DNA of 64,000 bases from Hyunsoonleella flava (GTDB lineage Bacteria; Bacteroidota; Bacteroidia; Flavobacteriales; Flavobacteriaceae), in NCBI RefSeq assembly GCF_004310325.1, contig NZ_SIRT01000018.1:1-64000 (forward strand), in the 5' to 3' direction. The position numbers and the translations under genes were made by a program. Positions 8,083 through 17,067 of the stretch are shown here, piece after piece (position 1 is the first letter of the stretch; every line of letters starts with the position of its first letter). The notes under the pieces are model-generated. The model was not told where the DNA came from, searched no databases, and worked only from the letters and a program-made list of their open reading frames with translations.

Positions 8083-10728
8083 TTATTTCACTACAATTCT
8101 TCTTGTATCTGTACTGGTCTCATCTTGCAGGCGCAAAATATACATTCCTGATTGAATACTATCGAGTGTTACAGTCTCATCAAGTCTTGACGTTTCTTCG
8201 AATTGTTCTTCATACACCAATCTGCCCCTCACATCAAATAGTTCCATTTTAATGTTTTTATTAGCATGGGCAGCGTCAATTTTTATGGTAAACTCGCCAT
8301 TATTAGGATTAGGAAATAGTTTAACATTTTTAAAGGAAAATTCGGTGATTTCCAACGCTGTATGAGTGGTTTGGCAAACCTCAATAAACCAAGAATTTAA
8401 GGTGCCAGTATCTCCTGGTTGAAAATCTCCTAATCTAATCGTCCAATCTCCGGCAGTACCTTCGCCATTAAAAATTTCTAGTAAATCATTTAAAGATTTT
8501 TGGTATAAGTTATTATCAGAATTGAAACAATTGAAAGCCACAGCGTCATCATCAAAAACAGCAATAATATCTTCTTCAGAATCACAATCACTTGAAGTTT
8601 TTAGTGTTACTGTTGTATTATTAGGACTCACAACTTCAATCCCTAAATCACCAATATAACTGTGGGTAATATTCATGCCAACGTTAATATCTGTTATAAT
8701 TGCATCATCTGGTATATTAATCACATGACTTTGTGTAAAAGCCTCAGTATTATCATCAATATCAATACCTAAATTGGTTGAAGAATTATACTGCGTACAT
8801 GTAGAGGTGACTTCAAAGTCAATAGCAAAATCTTCAGAATTAATGGCAAAGAAATTATTGTTGGTAGGTTCAATCATTAATCTACATTCAGGCGAAGGTG
8901 AGTTTGGAACAGTAAGCGAATAATTACCATTGTTAGGGATGTTGCTCACTATTTCATTATAAGTTTCGCCACCGTCAGTGGATAATAGAATATTTACGTT
9001 TGATGCTCCTGGTAAAGTATTGGTATTGTTTACATCCCAAGTAATGGTTTCAGTACTTCCGCTTGACCATGAAATACCAGTGGTACTTTGGGAAGTAATT
9101 TGAAACGGACCGAAGCTTGGGTCAAAAGTAACACGCATATCATCCTGATTATTATTGGCACCATTAGGTTTATTATCTCTCACAGTCAACCTAAAATCTG
9201 CAGTTCTACCCACATTAGGAACTTTTTCCCATTGGCTTGCATTTACTCCAAATGTTAAATCGGACAAGTTCGGAAAATATCTTGTGGGGCTTGTTGTGGG
9301 AGGAAAAGATCGTACCAAAACAGCATCGTCGCTGCCTAAATTTGGGTTAGGGTAGACGGTTGCGGCATTATTCTCGTCAATTTGCTCCCAGCAATATGTG
9401 ATAATGTCCCCATCACTATCTCCACCTGTGCCAGTAAGCTTAAATGCAGTGCCAATAGGAAGCGTTACATCATTTCCTGCATCGGCAGTTGGAGTCGTGT
9501 TTCCTGTGTTGGTTTCAGTAGCGCAAGAGGTTGTTTTTATAAAATTTGTGACTTGCTCTATGGAAATTCCATGAAAGTAAGGATCACTGTTAAGCTGTAT
9601 GTTGGCTGAAGCCGCAATACCAGCATAACCCATTACTGTTGTACCACTGCCGGGTTCTATTTGTACATTTGTACCCTCGTTACCGTCGTGTGTCCATGTA
9701 TGATTTGCTCCAAATTGATGTCCAATTTCGTGTGCTACTAAATCGATATCAAAATTAAACCCGTCAGGTATATCATCAGAAGCATAAGCACTACCTTTAA
9801 GTCCAGTTGTGCAAACACATCCAATACATCCAGCGTTACCATCAAAACCTATAGCTGAAAGTAAGTGGCCAACATCATAATTGGCATCGCCAATTTCAGC
9901 ATCTAAGGCGCCTTGTGCTTCCGTACCGTAATTGTTAAATCCAGAATAGGGATCGGTAGCCGCATCAAAATATATAACATTGTCATTGTTAGCAGCAAGT
10001 TGTAGAGAGACATTAAAATCGTTTTCAAAAACAGCATTTACATTAGTTAGTGTCGCCGCAAGTGATGCATTTACAAAAGGCAGGGTGCCACCATGAAAAT
10101 CAGAATATTCTCCAGTAACTGAAATTGCTATCGTATACAGCCTGTTAATACTGTCATCTGCATCTTTCAAGCCATTACTCTTATTTGATGCTTCAAAAAA
10201 GCTATCTATAGTCCTACAGTTAAACCCTTCTTTTTTATCCAAACTAGATTTGGTAAGAACTGTAAATTGTGATGTATTTTTAGTATCAGGTTGAAAAACC
10301 TCCGCTTTCTCCTTACCTAAGACAATGCCGGTTAAGCCTTTGTATGGAGAGAGGCTAAACCTTAAATACCCTGTTGGGGAATCAATGCCATACCCAATAT
10401 ATGATCTAATTTCGGGGTATTTAGCTTGAAGCTCAGGATGCATCACTGATGCTTCAACTATTCTATACCTTTCTAAAGAGCCTTTTAAGTTTGGGAAATC
10501 AATTATAACATCTGATGCTTTAGACGTATTTTTATTAGAGGCTTTCTGTAATGCAGCACTCAATTTGTTATAGTCAAACTGATATGTTGAATGTGATTCT
10601 GAAGTAGTTTTTAATGCGCTTGCTTTTTGCTGATATTCTATTTTTACAAAAAAGTTATCTTGCGCAGAAGCTGAAAAAGCAATTAAAAATATGGTTGTTG
10701 CAAAAACATAATGTAGTTTTGTTTTCAT
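8083..10728 (-). CDS. Secreted reprolysin-type metalloprotease with P-domain and T9SS sorting domain
   Basis: I start at the ATG at 10728 (881 residues), which gives a clean signal peptide ending ...FSASAQ. A pro-region of about 160 residues follows. Next comes a metallo-endopeptidase domain with the extended zinc motif HEIGHQFGANH at 333-343, preceded by a Cys-rich CIGCVC segment. Then follow Ig/FN-like repeats (AGNDVTLPIGTAF; SWSSGSTETITWDV), a proprotein-convertase P-domain (DNTEAF...IGDLGIEVVSPNNT...GDWTIRLGDF), and a C-terminal type A T9SS sorting domain (LFPNPNNGEF ... SGMYILRL). The protein should be exported across the outer membrane and degrade extracellular protein. It is monocistronic and convergent with pth. 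Confidence 0.93.
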   Translation of the reverse strand: MKTKLHYVFATTIFLIAFSASAQDNFFVKIEYQQKASALKTTSESHSTYQFDYNKLSAALQKASNKNTSKASDVIIDFPNLKGSLERYRIVEASVMHPELQAKYPEIRSYIGYGIDSPTGYLRFSLSPYKGLTGIVLGKEKAEVFQPDTKNTSQFTVLTKSSLDKKEGFNCRTIDSFFEASNKSNGLKDADDSINRLYTIAISVTGEYSDFHGGTLPFVNASLAATLTNVNAVFENDFNVSLQLAANNDNVIYFDAATDPYSGFNNYGTEAQGALDAEIGDANYDVGHLLSAIGFDGNAGCIGCVCTTGLKGSAYASDDIPDGFNFDIDLVAHEIGHQFGANHTWTHDGNEGTNVQIEPGSGTTVMGYAGIAASANIQLNSDPYFHGISIEQVTNFIKTTSCATETNTGNTTPTADAGNDVTLPIGTAFKLTGTGGDSDGDIITYCWEQIDENNAATVYPNPNLGSDDAVLVRSFPPTTSPTRYFPNLSDLTFGVNASQWEKVPNVGRTADFRLTVRDNKPNGANNNQDDMRVTFDPSFGPFQITSQSTTGISWSSGSTETITWDVNNTNTLPGASNVNILLSTDGGETYNEIVSNIPNNGNYSLTVPNSPSPECRLMIEPTNNNFFAINSEDFAIDFEVTSTCTQYNSSTNLGIDIDDNTEAFTQSHVINIPDDAIITDINVGMNITHSYIGDLGIEVVSPNNTTVTLKTSSDCDSEEDIIAVFDDDAVAFNCFNSDNNLYQKSLNDLLEIFNGEGTAGDWTIRLGDFQPGDTGTLNSWFIEVCQTTHTALEITEFSFKNVKLFPNPNNGEFTIKIDAAHANKNIKMELFDVRGRLVYEEQFEETSRLDETVTLDSIQSGMYILRLQDETSTDTRRIVVK

Positions 10729-10796
10729 AACTAAACAGGGGTCTTTTAAAAGCAAATCTAGCTTATTTTAGCGACATTAACAATTCCAAAACACCT

Positions 10797-11726
10797 ATGG
10801 GTAAGGTATTGAAAATTGAAAAATATAAATCTTCAGCATCCACAATAGTAACCATTGGAACTTTTGACGGTGTTCACGTTGGACATCAAAAAATCATTAA
10901 TCGTCTTATTGCTTTAGGTGAAAAGGAAGGTTTAAAATCTGTAATTCTTACATTTTTTCCTCATCCGAGAATGGTTTTGCAAAAGGATTCCAACATCAAA
11001 CTCATTAACACAATTGATGAACGTAGTGAGATATTAGATTCATTAGGATTAGACTACCTGCTGATAAAAAAATTTACAAAGGACTTTTCACGATTATCGG
11101 CAGAAGAATTTGTAAAACAGGTTTTGGTAGATAGACTAAACGCTAAAAAAGTAATTATTGGTTATGATCACAGATTTGGTAGAAACAGGAATGCGGATAT
11201 CAATGATTTGATAAAATACGGAGAGGCATTTGGGTTTGAAGTAGAAGAAATTTCAGCTAAAGATATTAATGACGTTGCCGTAAGTTCCACAAAAATTAGA
11301 AAAGCGCTTTCAGAAGGCAATATTCAAAAGGCAAATAGATATTTGGGCTATCCATTTATGCTGACAGGAACCGTTATAAAAGGAAAAGGTATTGGAAAGC
11401 AACTTGATTACCCTACTGCCAATATAGGCATAAATGAAGCTTATAAACTCATACCAAAACAAGGGTCTTATGTTGTAAAAACAACTATTGGTAAAGACAC
11501 CGTTTTTGGTATGATGAACATAGGCATGAACCCTACGGTTAGTGGTGAAACAGAATCCATTGAAGTGCATTTTTTCAATTTTGATAGCACCATTTATGGC
11601 GAAAAAATTCAAATTGATGTATTGGAGCGCATTCGGGACGAACAAAAATTTGAATCGGTTCAAGCACTTAAAGATCAGCTTCAAAAGGATAAACTTTTTT
11701 CATTGAATTTTATCAATAACTTATAA
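10797..11726 (+). CDS. ribF: Bifunctional riboflavin kinase / FAD synthetase
   Basis: Converts riboflavin to FMN and FMN to FAD. The N-terminal adenylyltransferase domain has GTFDGVHVGH (21-30), YDHRFGRNR (123-131) and STKIRKAL (164-171). The C-terminal flavokinase domain begins near residue 190 with GTVIKGKGIGKQLDYPTANIG. Length is 309 residues, as usual. The stop overlaps the next ATG by 1 nt (TAATG at 11724-11728), so translation of the HTTM-domain gene is probably coupled to it. The gene is divergent from the metalloprotease. Confidence 0.97.
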   Translation: MGKVLKIEKYKSSASTIVTIGTFDGVHVGHQKIINRLIALGEKEGLKSVILTFFPHPRMVLQKDSNIKLINTIDERSEILDSLGLDYLLIKKFTKDFSRLSAEEFVKQVLVDRLNAKKVIIGYDHRFGRNRNADINDLIKYGEAFGFEVEEISAKDINDVAVSSTKIRKALSEGNIQKANRYLGYPFMLTGTVIKGKGIGKQLDYPTANIGINEAYKLIPKQGSYVVKTTIGKDTVFGMMNIGMNPTVSGETESIEVHFFNFDSTIYGEKIQIDVLERIRDEQKFESVQALKDQLQKDKLFSLNFINNL

Positions 11727-13042
11727 TGTTGAATAGTTGGTTATTCAAACATATCGATAATTCACAATTAGTAGTTTTTAGAGTTTTTTTTGGTCTACTT
11801 TGTTTCCTAGAATCTTTTGGGGCGATACTTACAGGTTGGGTAAAACGTGTTTTGGTTGAACCAAAATTCACATTTACATTCATAGGTTTTGAGTGGTTGC
11901 AGGTATTTCAAGGTGAAGGGATGTACGTGTATTACGCCATAATGGCTGTTTTTGGCTTGTTGATTATGGTGGGATACAAGTATCGCTTAAGCATAATAAG
12001 TTTCACGTTGCTTTGGGCAGGAAGTTACCTGATGCAAAAGTCGTCATACAACAATCATTATTATTTGTTGGTTTTAATTAGTGCCATAATGGTGTTTATG
12101 CCAGCGCATCGTGATATGTCTTTTGATGCCAAATTAAATCCATCATTAAAAACCAACGCAATGCCCAATTGGTGCCGTTTGGTGTTTATCCTGCAACTTT
12201 TTATTGTTTACACCTATGCTTCTGTCGCAAAACTCTACCCAGATTGGTTGGATGGAACCGTTATGGAAGTATTAATGAAAGGAAAACAAGGTTACTATCT
12301 TATTGGAGACATGTTACAGGAAAAATGGTTGCAAAACGTTTTAACTTGGGGAGGCATTTTCTTTGACGGATTAATAGTGCCTTTGTTGTTGTACAAACCA
12401 ACAAGAAAATGGGCATTTATCATTTCAATAGGGTTCCATTTATTTAATTCGATAGTGTTTCAAATAGGTATTTTCCCTTATTTGGCTTTGGCTTTTTATC
12501 TGTTTTTCTTTCCGCCAAAAACCATTCGAAATATCTTTCTAAAAAAGAGAGTGTTTTATGATGAACGTGAAATAAAATATCCAAACTTTAAGAATGCTTA
12601 CATTATTTTGTTTGCTATTTATTTTGTTTTTCAAATAGTATTGCCACTGCGCCATCATGGGTTTAAAGATTATGTGTTATGGACGGAGGAAGGGCATCGT
12701 TTGTCATGGCGCATGATGCTTAGAGCTAAATATGGGAGAACAGTATATACAATAAAAGATAAAGCTACTGGTGAGCGTTTAAGTATAAATATGAACGATT
12801 TCCTAACCAAAAAGCAGCAGAAAAGCACAAGTACAAAACCAGATGTAATTTGGCAGTTTTCAAAATACTTAAAAGACCATTTCAAATCTAAAGGAAAAGA
12901 TGTAGAAGTTTATGTGGATTGTAGGGTAAGCGTAAATGGAAAGCCTTTAAAGCGGTTTATTAATCGCGACGTGGATGTTGCAAGCCAACCTTGGAAACCT
13001 CTAAAACATAGCGATTGGATTTTACCTTCAAAAACGGAATAA
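11726..13042 (+). CDS. HTTM-domain (vitamin K gamma-carboxylase-like) membrane protein
   Basis: The 438-residue protein has an N-terminal multi-pass membrane region of about six to seven helices (residues ~15-265) and a soluble C-terminal part (about 330-438). The opening (SQLVVFRVFFGLLCFLESF) and the membrane layout fit the HTTM superfamily, which includes vitamin-K-dependent gamma-glutamyl carboxylase. Bacterial members are uncharacterised. It is translationally coupled to ribF by a 1-nt overlap, which hints at a flavin or quinone connection; that is inference only. Confidence 0.75.
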   Translation: MLNSWLFKHIDNSQLVVFRVFFGLLCFLESFGAILTGWVKRVLVEPKFTFTFIGFEWLQVFQGEGMYVYYAIMAVFGLLIMVGYKYRLSIISFTLLWAGSYLMQKSSYNNHYYLLVLISAIMVFMPAHRDMSFDAKLNPSLKTNAMPNWCRLVFILQLFIVYTYASVAKLYPDWLDGTVMEVLMKGKQGYYLIGDMLQEKWLQNVLTWGGIFFDGLIVPLLLYKPTRKWAFIISIGFHLFNSIVFQIGIFPYLALAFYLFFFPPKTIRNIFLKKRVFYDEREIKYPNFKNAYIILFAIYFVFQIVLPLRHHGFKDYVLWTEEGHRLSWRMMLRAKYGRTVYTIKDKATGERLSINMNDFLTKKQQKSTSTKPDVIWQFSKYLKDHFKSKGKDVEVYVDCRVSVNGKPLKRFINRDVDVASQPWKPLKHSDWILPSKTE

Positions 13043-13059
13043 ATACTACCTAAATCATT

Positions 13060-13067
13060 AAATTTGT
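13060..13067 (+). promoter_or_regulatory. Putative -7 box for serS
   Basis: TAAATTTG matches TAnnTTTG and lies 17 bp before the serS ATG, predicting a very short leader. There is no TTG at the -33 position. Confidence 0.4.
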
Positions 13068-13084
13068 CGCTTAAATTTTAAACC

Positions 13085-14353
13085 ATGCTACAAGTTCCAT
13101 TTATTCGAGATAATAAAGCAGCAGTTATACAACGTTTGGCAAAACGAGGTATAGATGCCAGTAAAATGATTGATGAGGTTATTGCTTTGGATGAAAAGCG
13201 TAGAAATATTCAAACCGAATTGGATAATACTTTAGCAGAGTCTAACACCATTTCTAAACAAATAGGAGGCTTATTCAAGTCGGGTAAGGTTGAAGAAGCA
13301 AATGTGTTAAAGGCGAAAACGGGAGAATTAAAAGAAACTTCAAAAGCCCTGACGGATCAATTGAATGAAACAACAGATAACCTACAGGAACTGTTGTTTC
13401 AAATCCCAAATGTGCCACACGAATCTGTGCCTGCTGGCAATTCTGAAGAAGATAATGAAGAGGTTTATAATTGGGGCGATATTCCAACACTTCACGAAGG
13501 TGCATTGCCGCATTGGGAGCTTGCAAAAAAATATGATATCATAGATTTTGAGCTTGGTAATAAAATTACAGGAGCAGGGTTTCCTGTTTATAAAGGAAAA
13601 GGTGCAAAGCTACAACGTGCGTTAATCACTTATTTTTTAGATAAGAATGCTGAGGCTGGATATACGGAATACCAATTGCCATTATTGGTGAATGAAGCCT
13701 CTGGTATTGGTACTGGGCAATTGCCTGACAAAGAGGGGCAAATGTATCACGTAACTGAAGATAACCTGTATTTAATTCCTACGGCTGAAGTCCCAGGAAC
13801 TAATATTTTTAGGGATACAGTGTTGAATGAGAGTGATTTACCAATAGGGATTACTGGATATACCCCTTGTTTTCGAAGAGAAGCTGGAAGTTATGGTGCC
13901 CACGTTAGAGGTTTAAACAGGTTACATCAATTTGATAAGGTAGAAATCATAAGAGTAGAGCATCCATCAAAATCCTATGATGCTTTGGATGGAATGGTAA
14001 ACCACGTAAAAACTGTTTTGGAAGAATTAAAGTTGCCCTACAGGATTTTAAAACTGTGCGGAGGCGACACGTCTTTTGCATCTGCTTTGACATACGATTT
14101 TGAAGTGTTTTCAACTGCGCAAAATAGATGGTTGGAAGTCTCTTCTGTTTCAAATTTTGAAACCTTTCAAGCCAATCGCTTAAAACTACGATTCAAGAAT
14201 GCTAATGGGAAGAATGAGTTGGCGCACACCTTAAATGGCAGTGCTTTGGCATTACCAAGAATTCTTGCAGGTATTTTAGAGAATTATCAAACTGTGGATG
14301 GTATAGAAATTCCAGAAGTGTTGCGTGCCTATACAGGGTTCGCTAAAATTTAG
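13085..14353 (+). CDS. serS: Seryl-tRNA synthetase
   Basis: Class II synthetase that charges tRNA-Ser. The N-terminal coiled-coil arm spans about residues 25-105 (Lys/Glu/Thr-rich) and contacts the tRNA long variable arm. In the catalytic domain I see TAEVP (233-237), motif 2 FRREAGSYG (263-271), and motif 3 NGSALALPRILAGILEN (384-400) with the ATP-binding Arg. The 422-residue length is standard. It is preceded by a TAnnTTTG box and followed by a weak, imperfect hairpin. Confidence 0.97.
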   Translation: MLQVPFIRDNKAAVIQRLAKRGIDASKMIDEVIALDEKRRNIQTELDNTLAESNTISKQIGGLFKSGKVEEANVLKAKTGELKETSKALTDQLNETTDNLQELLFQIPNVPHESVPAGNSEEDNEEVYNWGDIPTLHEGALPHWELAKKYDIIDFELGNKITGAGFPVYKGKGAKLQRALITYFLDKNAEAGYTEYQLPLLVNEASGIGTGQLPDKEGQMYHVTEDNLYLIPTAEVPGTNIFRDTVLNESDLPIGITGYTPCFRREAGSYGAHVRGLNRLHQFDKVEIIRVEHPSKSYDALDGMVNHVKTVLEELKLPYRILKLCGGDTSFASALTYDFEVFSTAQNRWLEVSSVSNFETFQANRLKLRFKNANGKNELAHTLNGSALALPRILAGILENYQTVDGIEIPEVLRAYTGFAKI

Positions 14354-14377
14354 TCTTTTTCTTTCAAAATTACATGT

Positions 14378-14422
14378 AAAAATCGATTAAATGCATTTTA
14401 GACATGTTGATTAACGATTTTT
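14378..14422 (+). terminator. Weak hairpin after serS
   Basis: AAAAATCGATTAA (14378-14390) pairs imperfectly with TTAACGATTTTT (14411-14422), with one bulge and a 20-nt loop, and runs into T-rich sequence. It is a plausible but weak terminator. Confidence 0.3.
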
Positions 14423-14493
14423 TATAAGTTTGCTTGGTGATTTCCAATATATTTTAGAATATAGCTAGACCAAATCTATCAACCTACTTAACC

Positions 14494-14616
14494 ATGAAGA
14501 ATGTACTACGTATTATTCTGCTTTTAGCACTCATATTTATCGGGAGTAAAGTTTTGTTTTCAGATTTTAGTTTAGAAAAATCTGAAGATAAAACCTTGGC
14601 AGTTGTGAAAAAATAA
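14494..14616 (+). CDS. Small hypothetical membrane protein (40 aa)
   Basis: A 40-codon ORF starts at ATG 14494: MKNVLRIILLLALIFIGSKV, then a hydrophilic tail ending in VKK. It has one N-terminal hydrophobic helix (about residues 4-22) and a charged C-terminus, so it could be a small single-pass inner-membrane protein or an uncleaved signal-like peptide. Support as a real gene: an intact start, a membrane-helix-like composition, a possible -7 box TAAGTTTG at 14425-14432, and a strong terminator (14711-14739) that would otherwise have no gene. I do not recognise the family. Confidence 0.5.
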   Translation: MKNVLRIILLLALIFIGSKVLFSDFSLEKSEDKTLAVVKK

Positions 14617-14710
14617 GTTGTTTTAAACATACAAAGACTGTCCCCAATCGAGTGATGCTATCGTTTTTATTTTCGGTAGTTTAGTTAATAGAACTTTATT
14701 TTGGTTGGTT

Positions 14711-14739
14711 ATGCCCGAATGCAATATTCGGGCATTTTT
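14711..14739 (+). terminator. Terminator before the TPR gene
   Basis: ATGCCCGAAT (14711-14720) and ATTCGGGCAT (14726-14735) form a perfect 10-bp stem with a 5-nt loop, followed by TTTT. It ends the transcript carrying the 40-codon ORF. It also argues against any upstream extension of the following TPR gene. Confidence 0.8.
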
Positions 14740-14797
14740 GGTGTTCTTCAAGTTAGAAAAGGTATTGTGTTCAATTTATCTTCATTATATTTACTCA

Positions 14798-16573
14798 ATG
14801 AGATTGCTATTGTTTTTATTCCTATTTATTCCAGCGCTTCTGGTGGCGCAGGATGATTTATTTGCTAAGGAATACTACAAAAATGGTGATTTTGAAAAGG
14901 CATTGGTAGAATACAAGAAGCTTTATTCAAAATCAAAGTCAAACATAAGCTATATCAAGCAGATTATTGATATCCATCAACAATTGGAACAATATCAAGA
15001 GGCTGAAGATTTTTTGACAACAATAATAGGGAGAACCAAATATCCCGCATTTTATGTAACGCTCGGGTATAACTATCAATTACAAAATAAACCAGAAAAG
15101 GCTAATGAAAACTACACGATAGCCATAAATAGTTTACTGGTAAACCCCAATAACGCCTATTCTGTCGCTAGGACGTTTCAAGATTATGCATTGCTAGATC
15201 AGGCGGCAACCACTTATGAAAAAGCCATGGAGCTTAATCCAAAATTGAATTTAAAATTGCCTTTGGCTCAAATTTATGGTGAAAAGGGAGACATTGAAAA
15301 AATGATGTTGAATTATATAGATTTTGCAGAGAAAAACCCCATTTCGTTAGGCAACGTAAAGCGAGCGCTTAATAGTTTCATAAGTGATGATGGCAGCAAT
15401 GAGAGCAACATCATTTTACGAAAATTACTAATCAAGAAAATTCAGCAAGAACCCAATGTGCTATGGAATGAACTCCTAAGTTGGTTGTTCATTCAGCAAA
15501 AAGAGTTTAATAAGGCATTTGCCCAAGAAAGGGCCATAAATGCAAGAGTCCAGGAAGGACTAGAACGCATCATGAATTTAGGCAAAACTGCCGAAAGAGA
15601 TAAAGCTTATGAAACTGCAAAAACTATATTTAACTATGTAATTGAAAATGCTCAGGATAGCGATACAAAATTAGTGGCGTTTTATGATTTACTTCAAATC
15701 GAAACAAAAGAAGCTGATAAAGATTCCTTTAAAGAACTTGAAAATAAATACATAGAACTTTTTGACACCTATGGTACTTTCGCACAAACATTAGATTTAC
15801 AAATAGCTTACGCTCATTTTTTAGCCTTTTATATGAATAAAACAAAAGAGGCAACTGTGTTTTTGGAAAATGCATTAGAGTTACCGTTGAATGAAATTGA
15901 AAAGGCCCAAATTAAATTAGAACTGGGTGATATTTTGGTGTTAAAAGAGGAGTTCAATAAAGCTTTGATCTACTATACACAGATTCAAAGAAATTTAAAG
16001 AATAGCGAAGTATCACAAATGGCACGATTTAAAGTTGCCAAGGCAAGTTATTATAAAGGCGATTTTAAATGGGCAGAATCTCAACTTAAGATTTTAAAAT
16101 CTTCAACATCACAATTAATTGCCAATGATGCTTTAGATTTAAAATTATTGATAACCGACAATAAGTACGAAGACTCTCTTCAAACGGCCTTAAAGCGTTA
16201 TGCGAAAGCAGATTTGTTGGCTTTTCAAAATAGAAATGATGAAGCTATTATGTTACTGAGTAAGGTGCTCGAAGAACATAAAACCGAACCTATAATACCC
16301 CAAGCGCTATATAAGCAAGGTCAGCTTTTTGAAATTAAAAAACAATTTGAAAAGGCTGCAAATAATTACCAACAAATAATCGATAACTTCAGAGATGGTA
16401 TTTTAATAGACAACGCTATTTACAGTTCGGCAGAGTTATATTTATACCATTTGGATGCCCCAGAAAAAGCTAAAGGATTATACAAAGAATTGATTTTCAA
16501 CCATGCAGATAGCATTTATTTTATTGAGGCGCGCAAGCAATTTAGAAAACTTCGCGGAGATGCTATCAACTAA
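14798..16573 (+). CDS. Exported tetratricopeptide-repeat protein
   Basis: I start at ATG 14798 (591 residues), which gives a signal peptide MRLLLFLFLFIPALLVAQ; a longer frame from 14705 would read through a terminator hairpin. The mature protein is a helical array of TPR-like units (for example YYKNGDFEKALVEYKKLY near the N-terminus, YQLQNKPEKANENYTIAI, KKQFEKAANNYQQIIDNF near the C-terminus). It is probably periplasmic or outer-membrane-associated and serves as a protein-interaction scaffold. SemiSWEET follows 16 bp later. The partner is unknown. Confidence 0.82.
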   Translation: MRLLLFLFLFIPALLVAQDDLFAKEYYKNGDFEKALVEYKKLYSKSKSNISYIKQIIDIHQQLEQYQEAEDFLTTIIGRTKYPAFYVTLGYNYQLQNKPEKANENYTIAINSLLVNPNNAYSVARTFQDYALLDQAATTYEKAMELNPKLNLKLPLAQIYGEKGDIEKMMLNYIDFAEKNPISLGNVKRALNSFISDDGSNESNIILRKLLIKKIQQEPNVLWNELLSWLFIQQKEFNKAFAQERAINARVQEGLERIMNLGKTAERDKAYETAKTIFNYVIENAQDSDTKLVAFYDLLQIETKEADKDSFKELENKYIELFDTYGTFAQTLDLQIAYAHFLAFYMNKTKEATVFLENALELPLNEIEKAQIKLELGDILVLKEEFNKALIYYTQIQRNLKNSEVSQMARFKVAKASYYKGDFKWAESQLKILKSSTSQLIANDALDLKLLITDNKYEDSLQTALKRYAKADLLAFQNRNDEAIMLLSKVLEEHKTEPIIPQALYKQGQLFEIKKQFEKAANNYQQIIDNFRDGILIDNAIYSSAELYLYHLDAPEKAKGLYKELIFNHADSIYFIEARKQFRKLRGDAIN

Positions 16574-16589
16574 CTTTTAAAGTTTACTA

Positions 16590-16856
16590 ATGGGTTTTGA
16601 TGCATATGAAACAATAGGTTTTGCCGCAGCGGTACTTACAACAATTGCATTTTTGCCTCAAGTATATAAAACATGGAAAACTAAAGATGTTTCTAGTTTG
16701 TCACTACCCATGTTAATTTTATTTTTTATCGGTATAGTGTTATGGCTTATCTATGGGTTCTTAAAACATAGTCCTTCTATGATTTTTGCAAATTCTATCA
16801 CTGTATTGTCTGCAATATTATTGCTGTATTTCAAACTGAAATATGGCAAAAAGTAA
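16590..16856 (+). CDS. SemiSWEET-type sugar transporter
   Basis: The 88-residue protein has three transmembrane helices (about 6-27, 38-58, 65-84). The conserved PQ motif is in FLPQVYKTWKTKD (residues 22-34), followed by the Ser-rich turn VSSLSLPM. SemiSWEETs work as dimers of this three-helix unit and transport mono- or disaccharides down their gradient. It lies 16 bp after the TPR gene and is probably co-transcribed with it. The substrate cannot be told from sequence. Confidence 0.88.
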   Translation: MGFDAYETIGFAAAVLTTIAFLPQVYKTWKTKDVSSLSLPMLILFFIGIVLWLIYGFLKHSPSMIFANSITVLSAILLLYFKLKYGKK

Positions 16857-17067
16857 ACCTAACATGGTTCGATCGTTAATAACGAATAATACAACGAAAA
16901 CTCTGTTAAGCTGAAATGTTTTATGTAATTCCTAGCATATTGTTAAAATCGATATTGAAAATTCAAAAAAAATAACAATTCTCTGTTTATTTTCAATTCA
17001 ATATCTTAATATTGTACTCGTATTTCGTTTCTTAACCATAATTGTAATTTAACTTAAAAATTGAAAG

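Noticed and set aside
14705-14797. 31-codon N-terminal extension of the TPR gene
   Set aside because: It would read through a perfect terminator hairpin and hide a clear signal peptide beginning at 14798.
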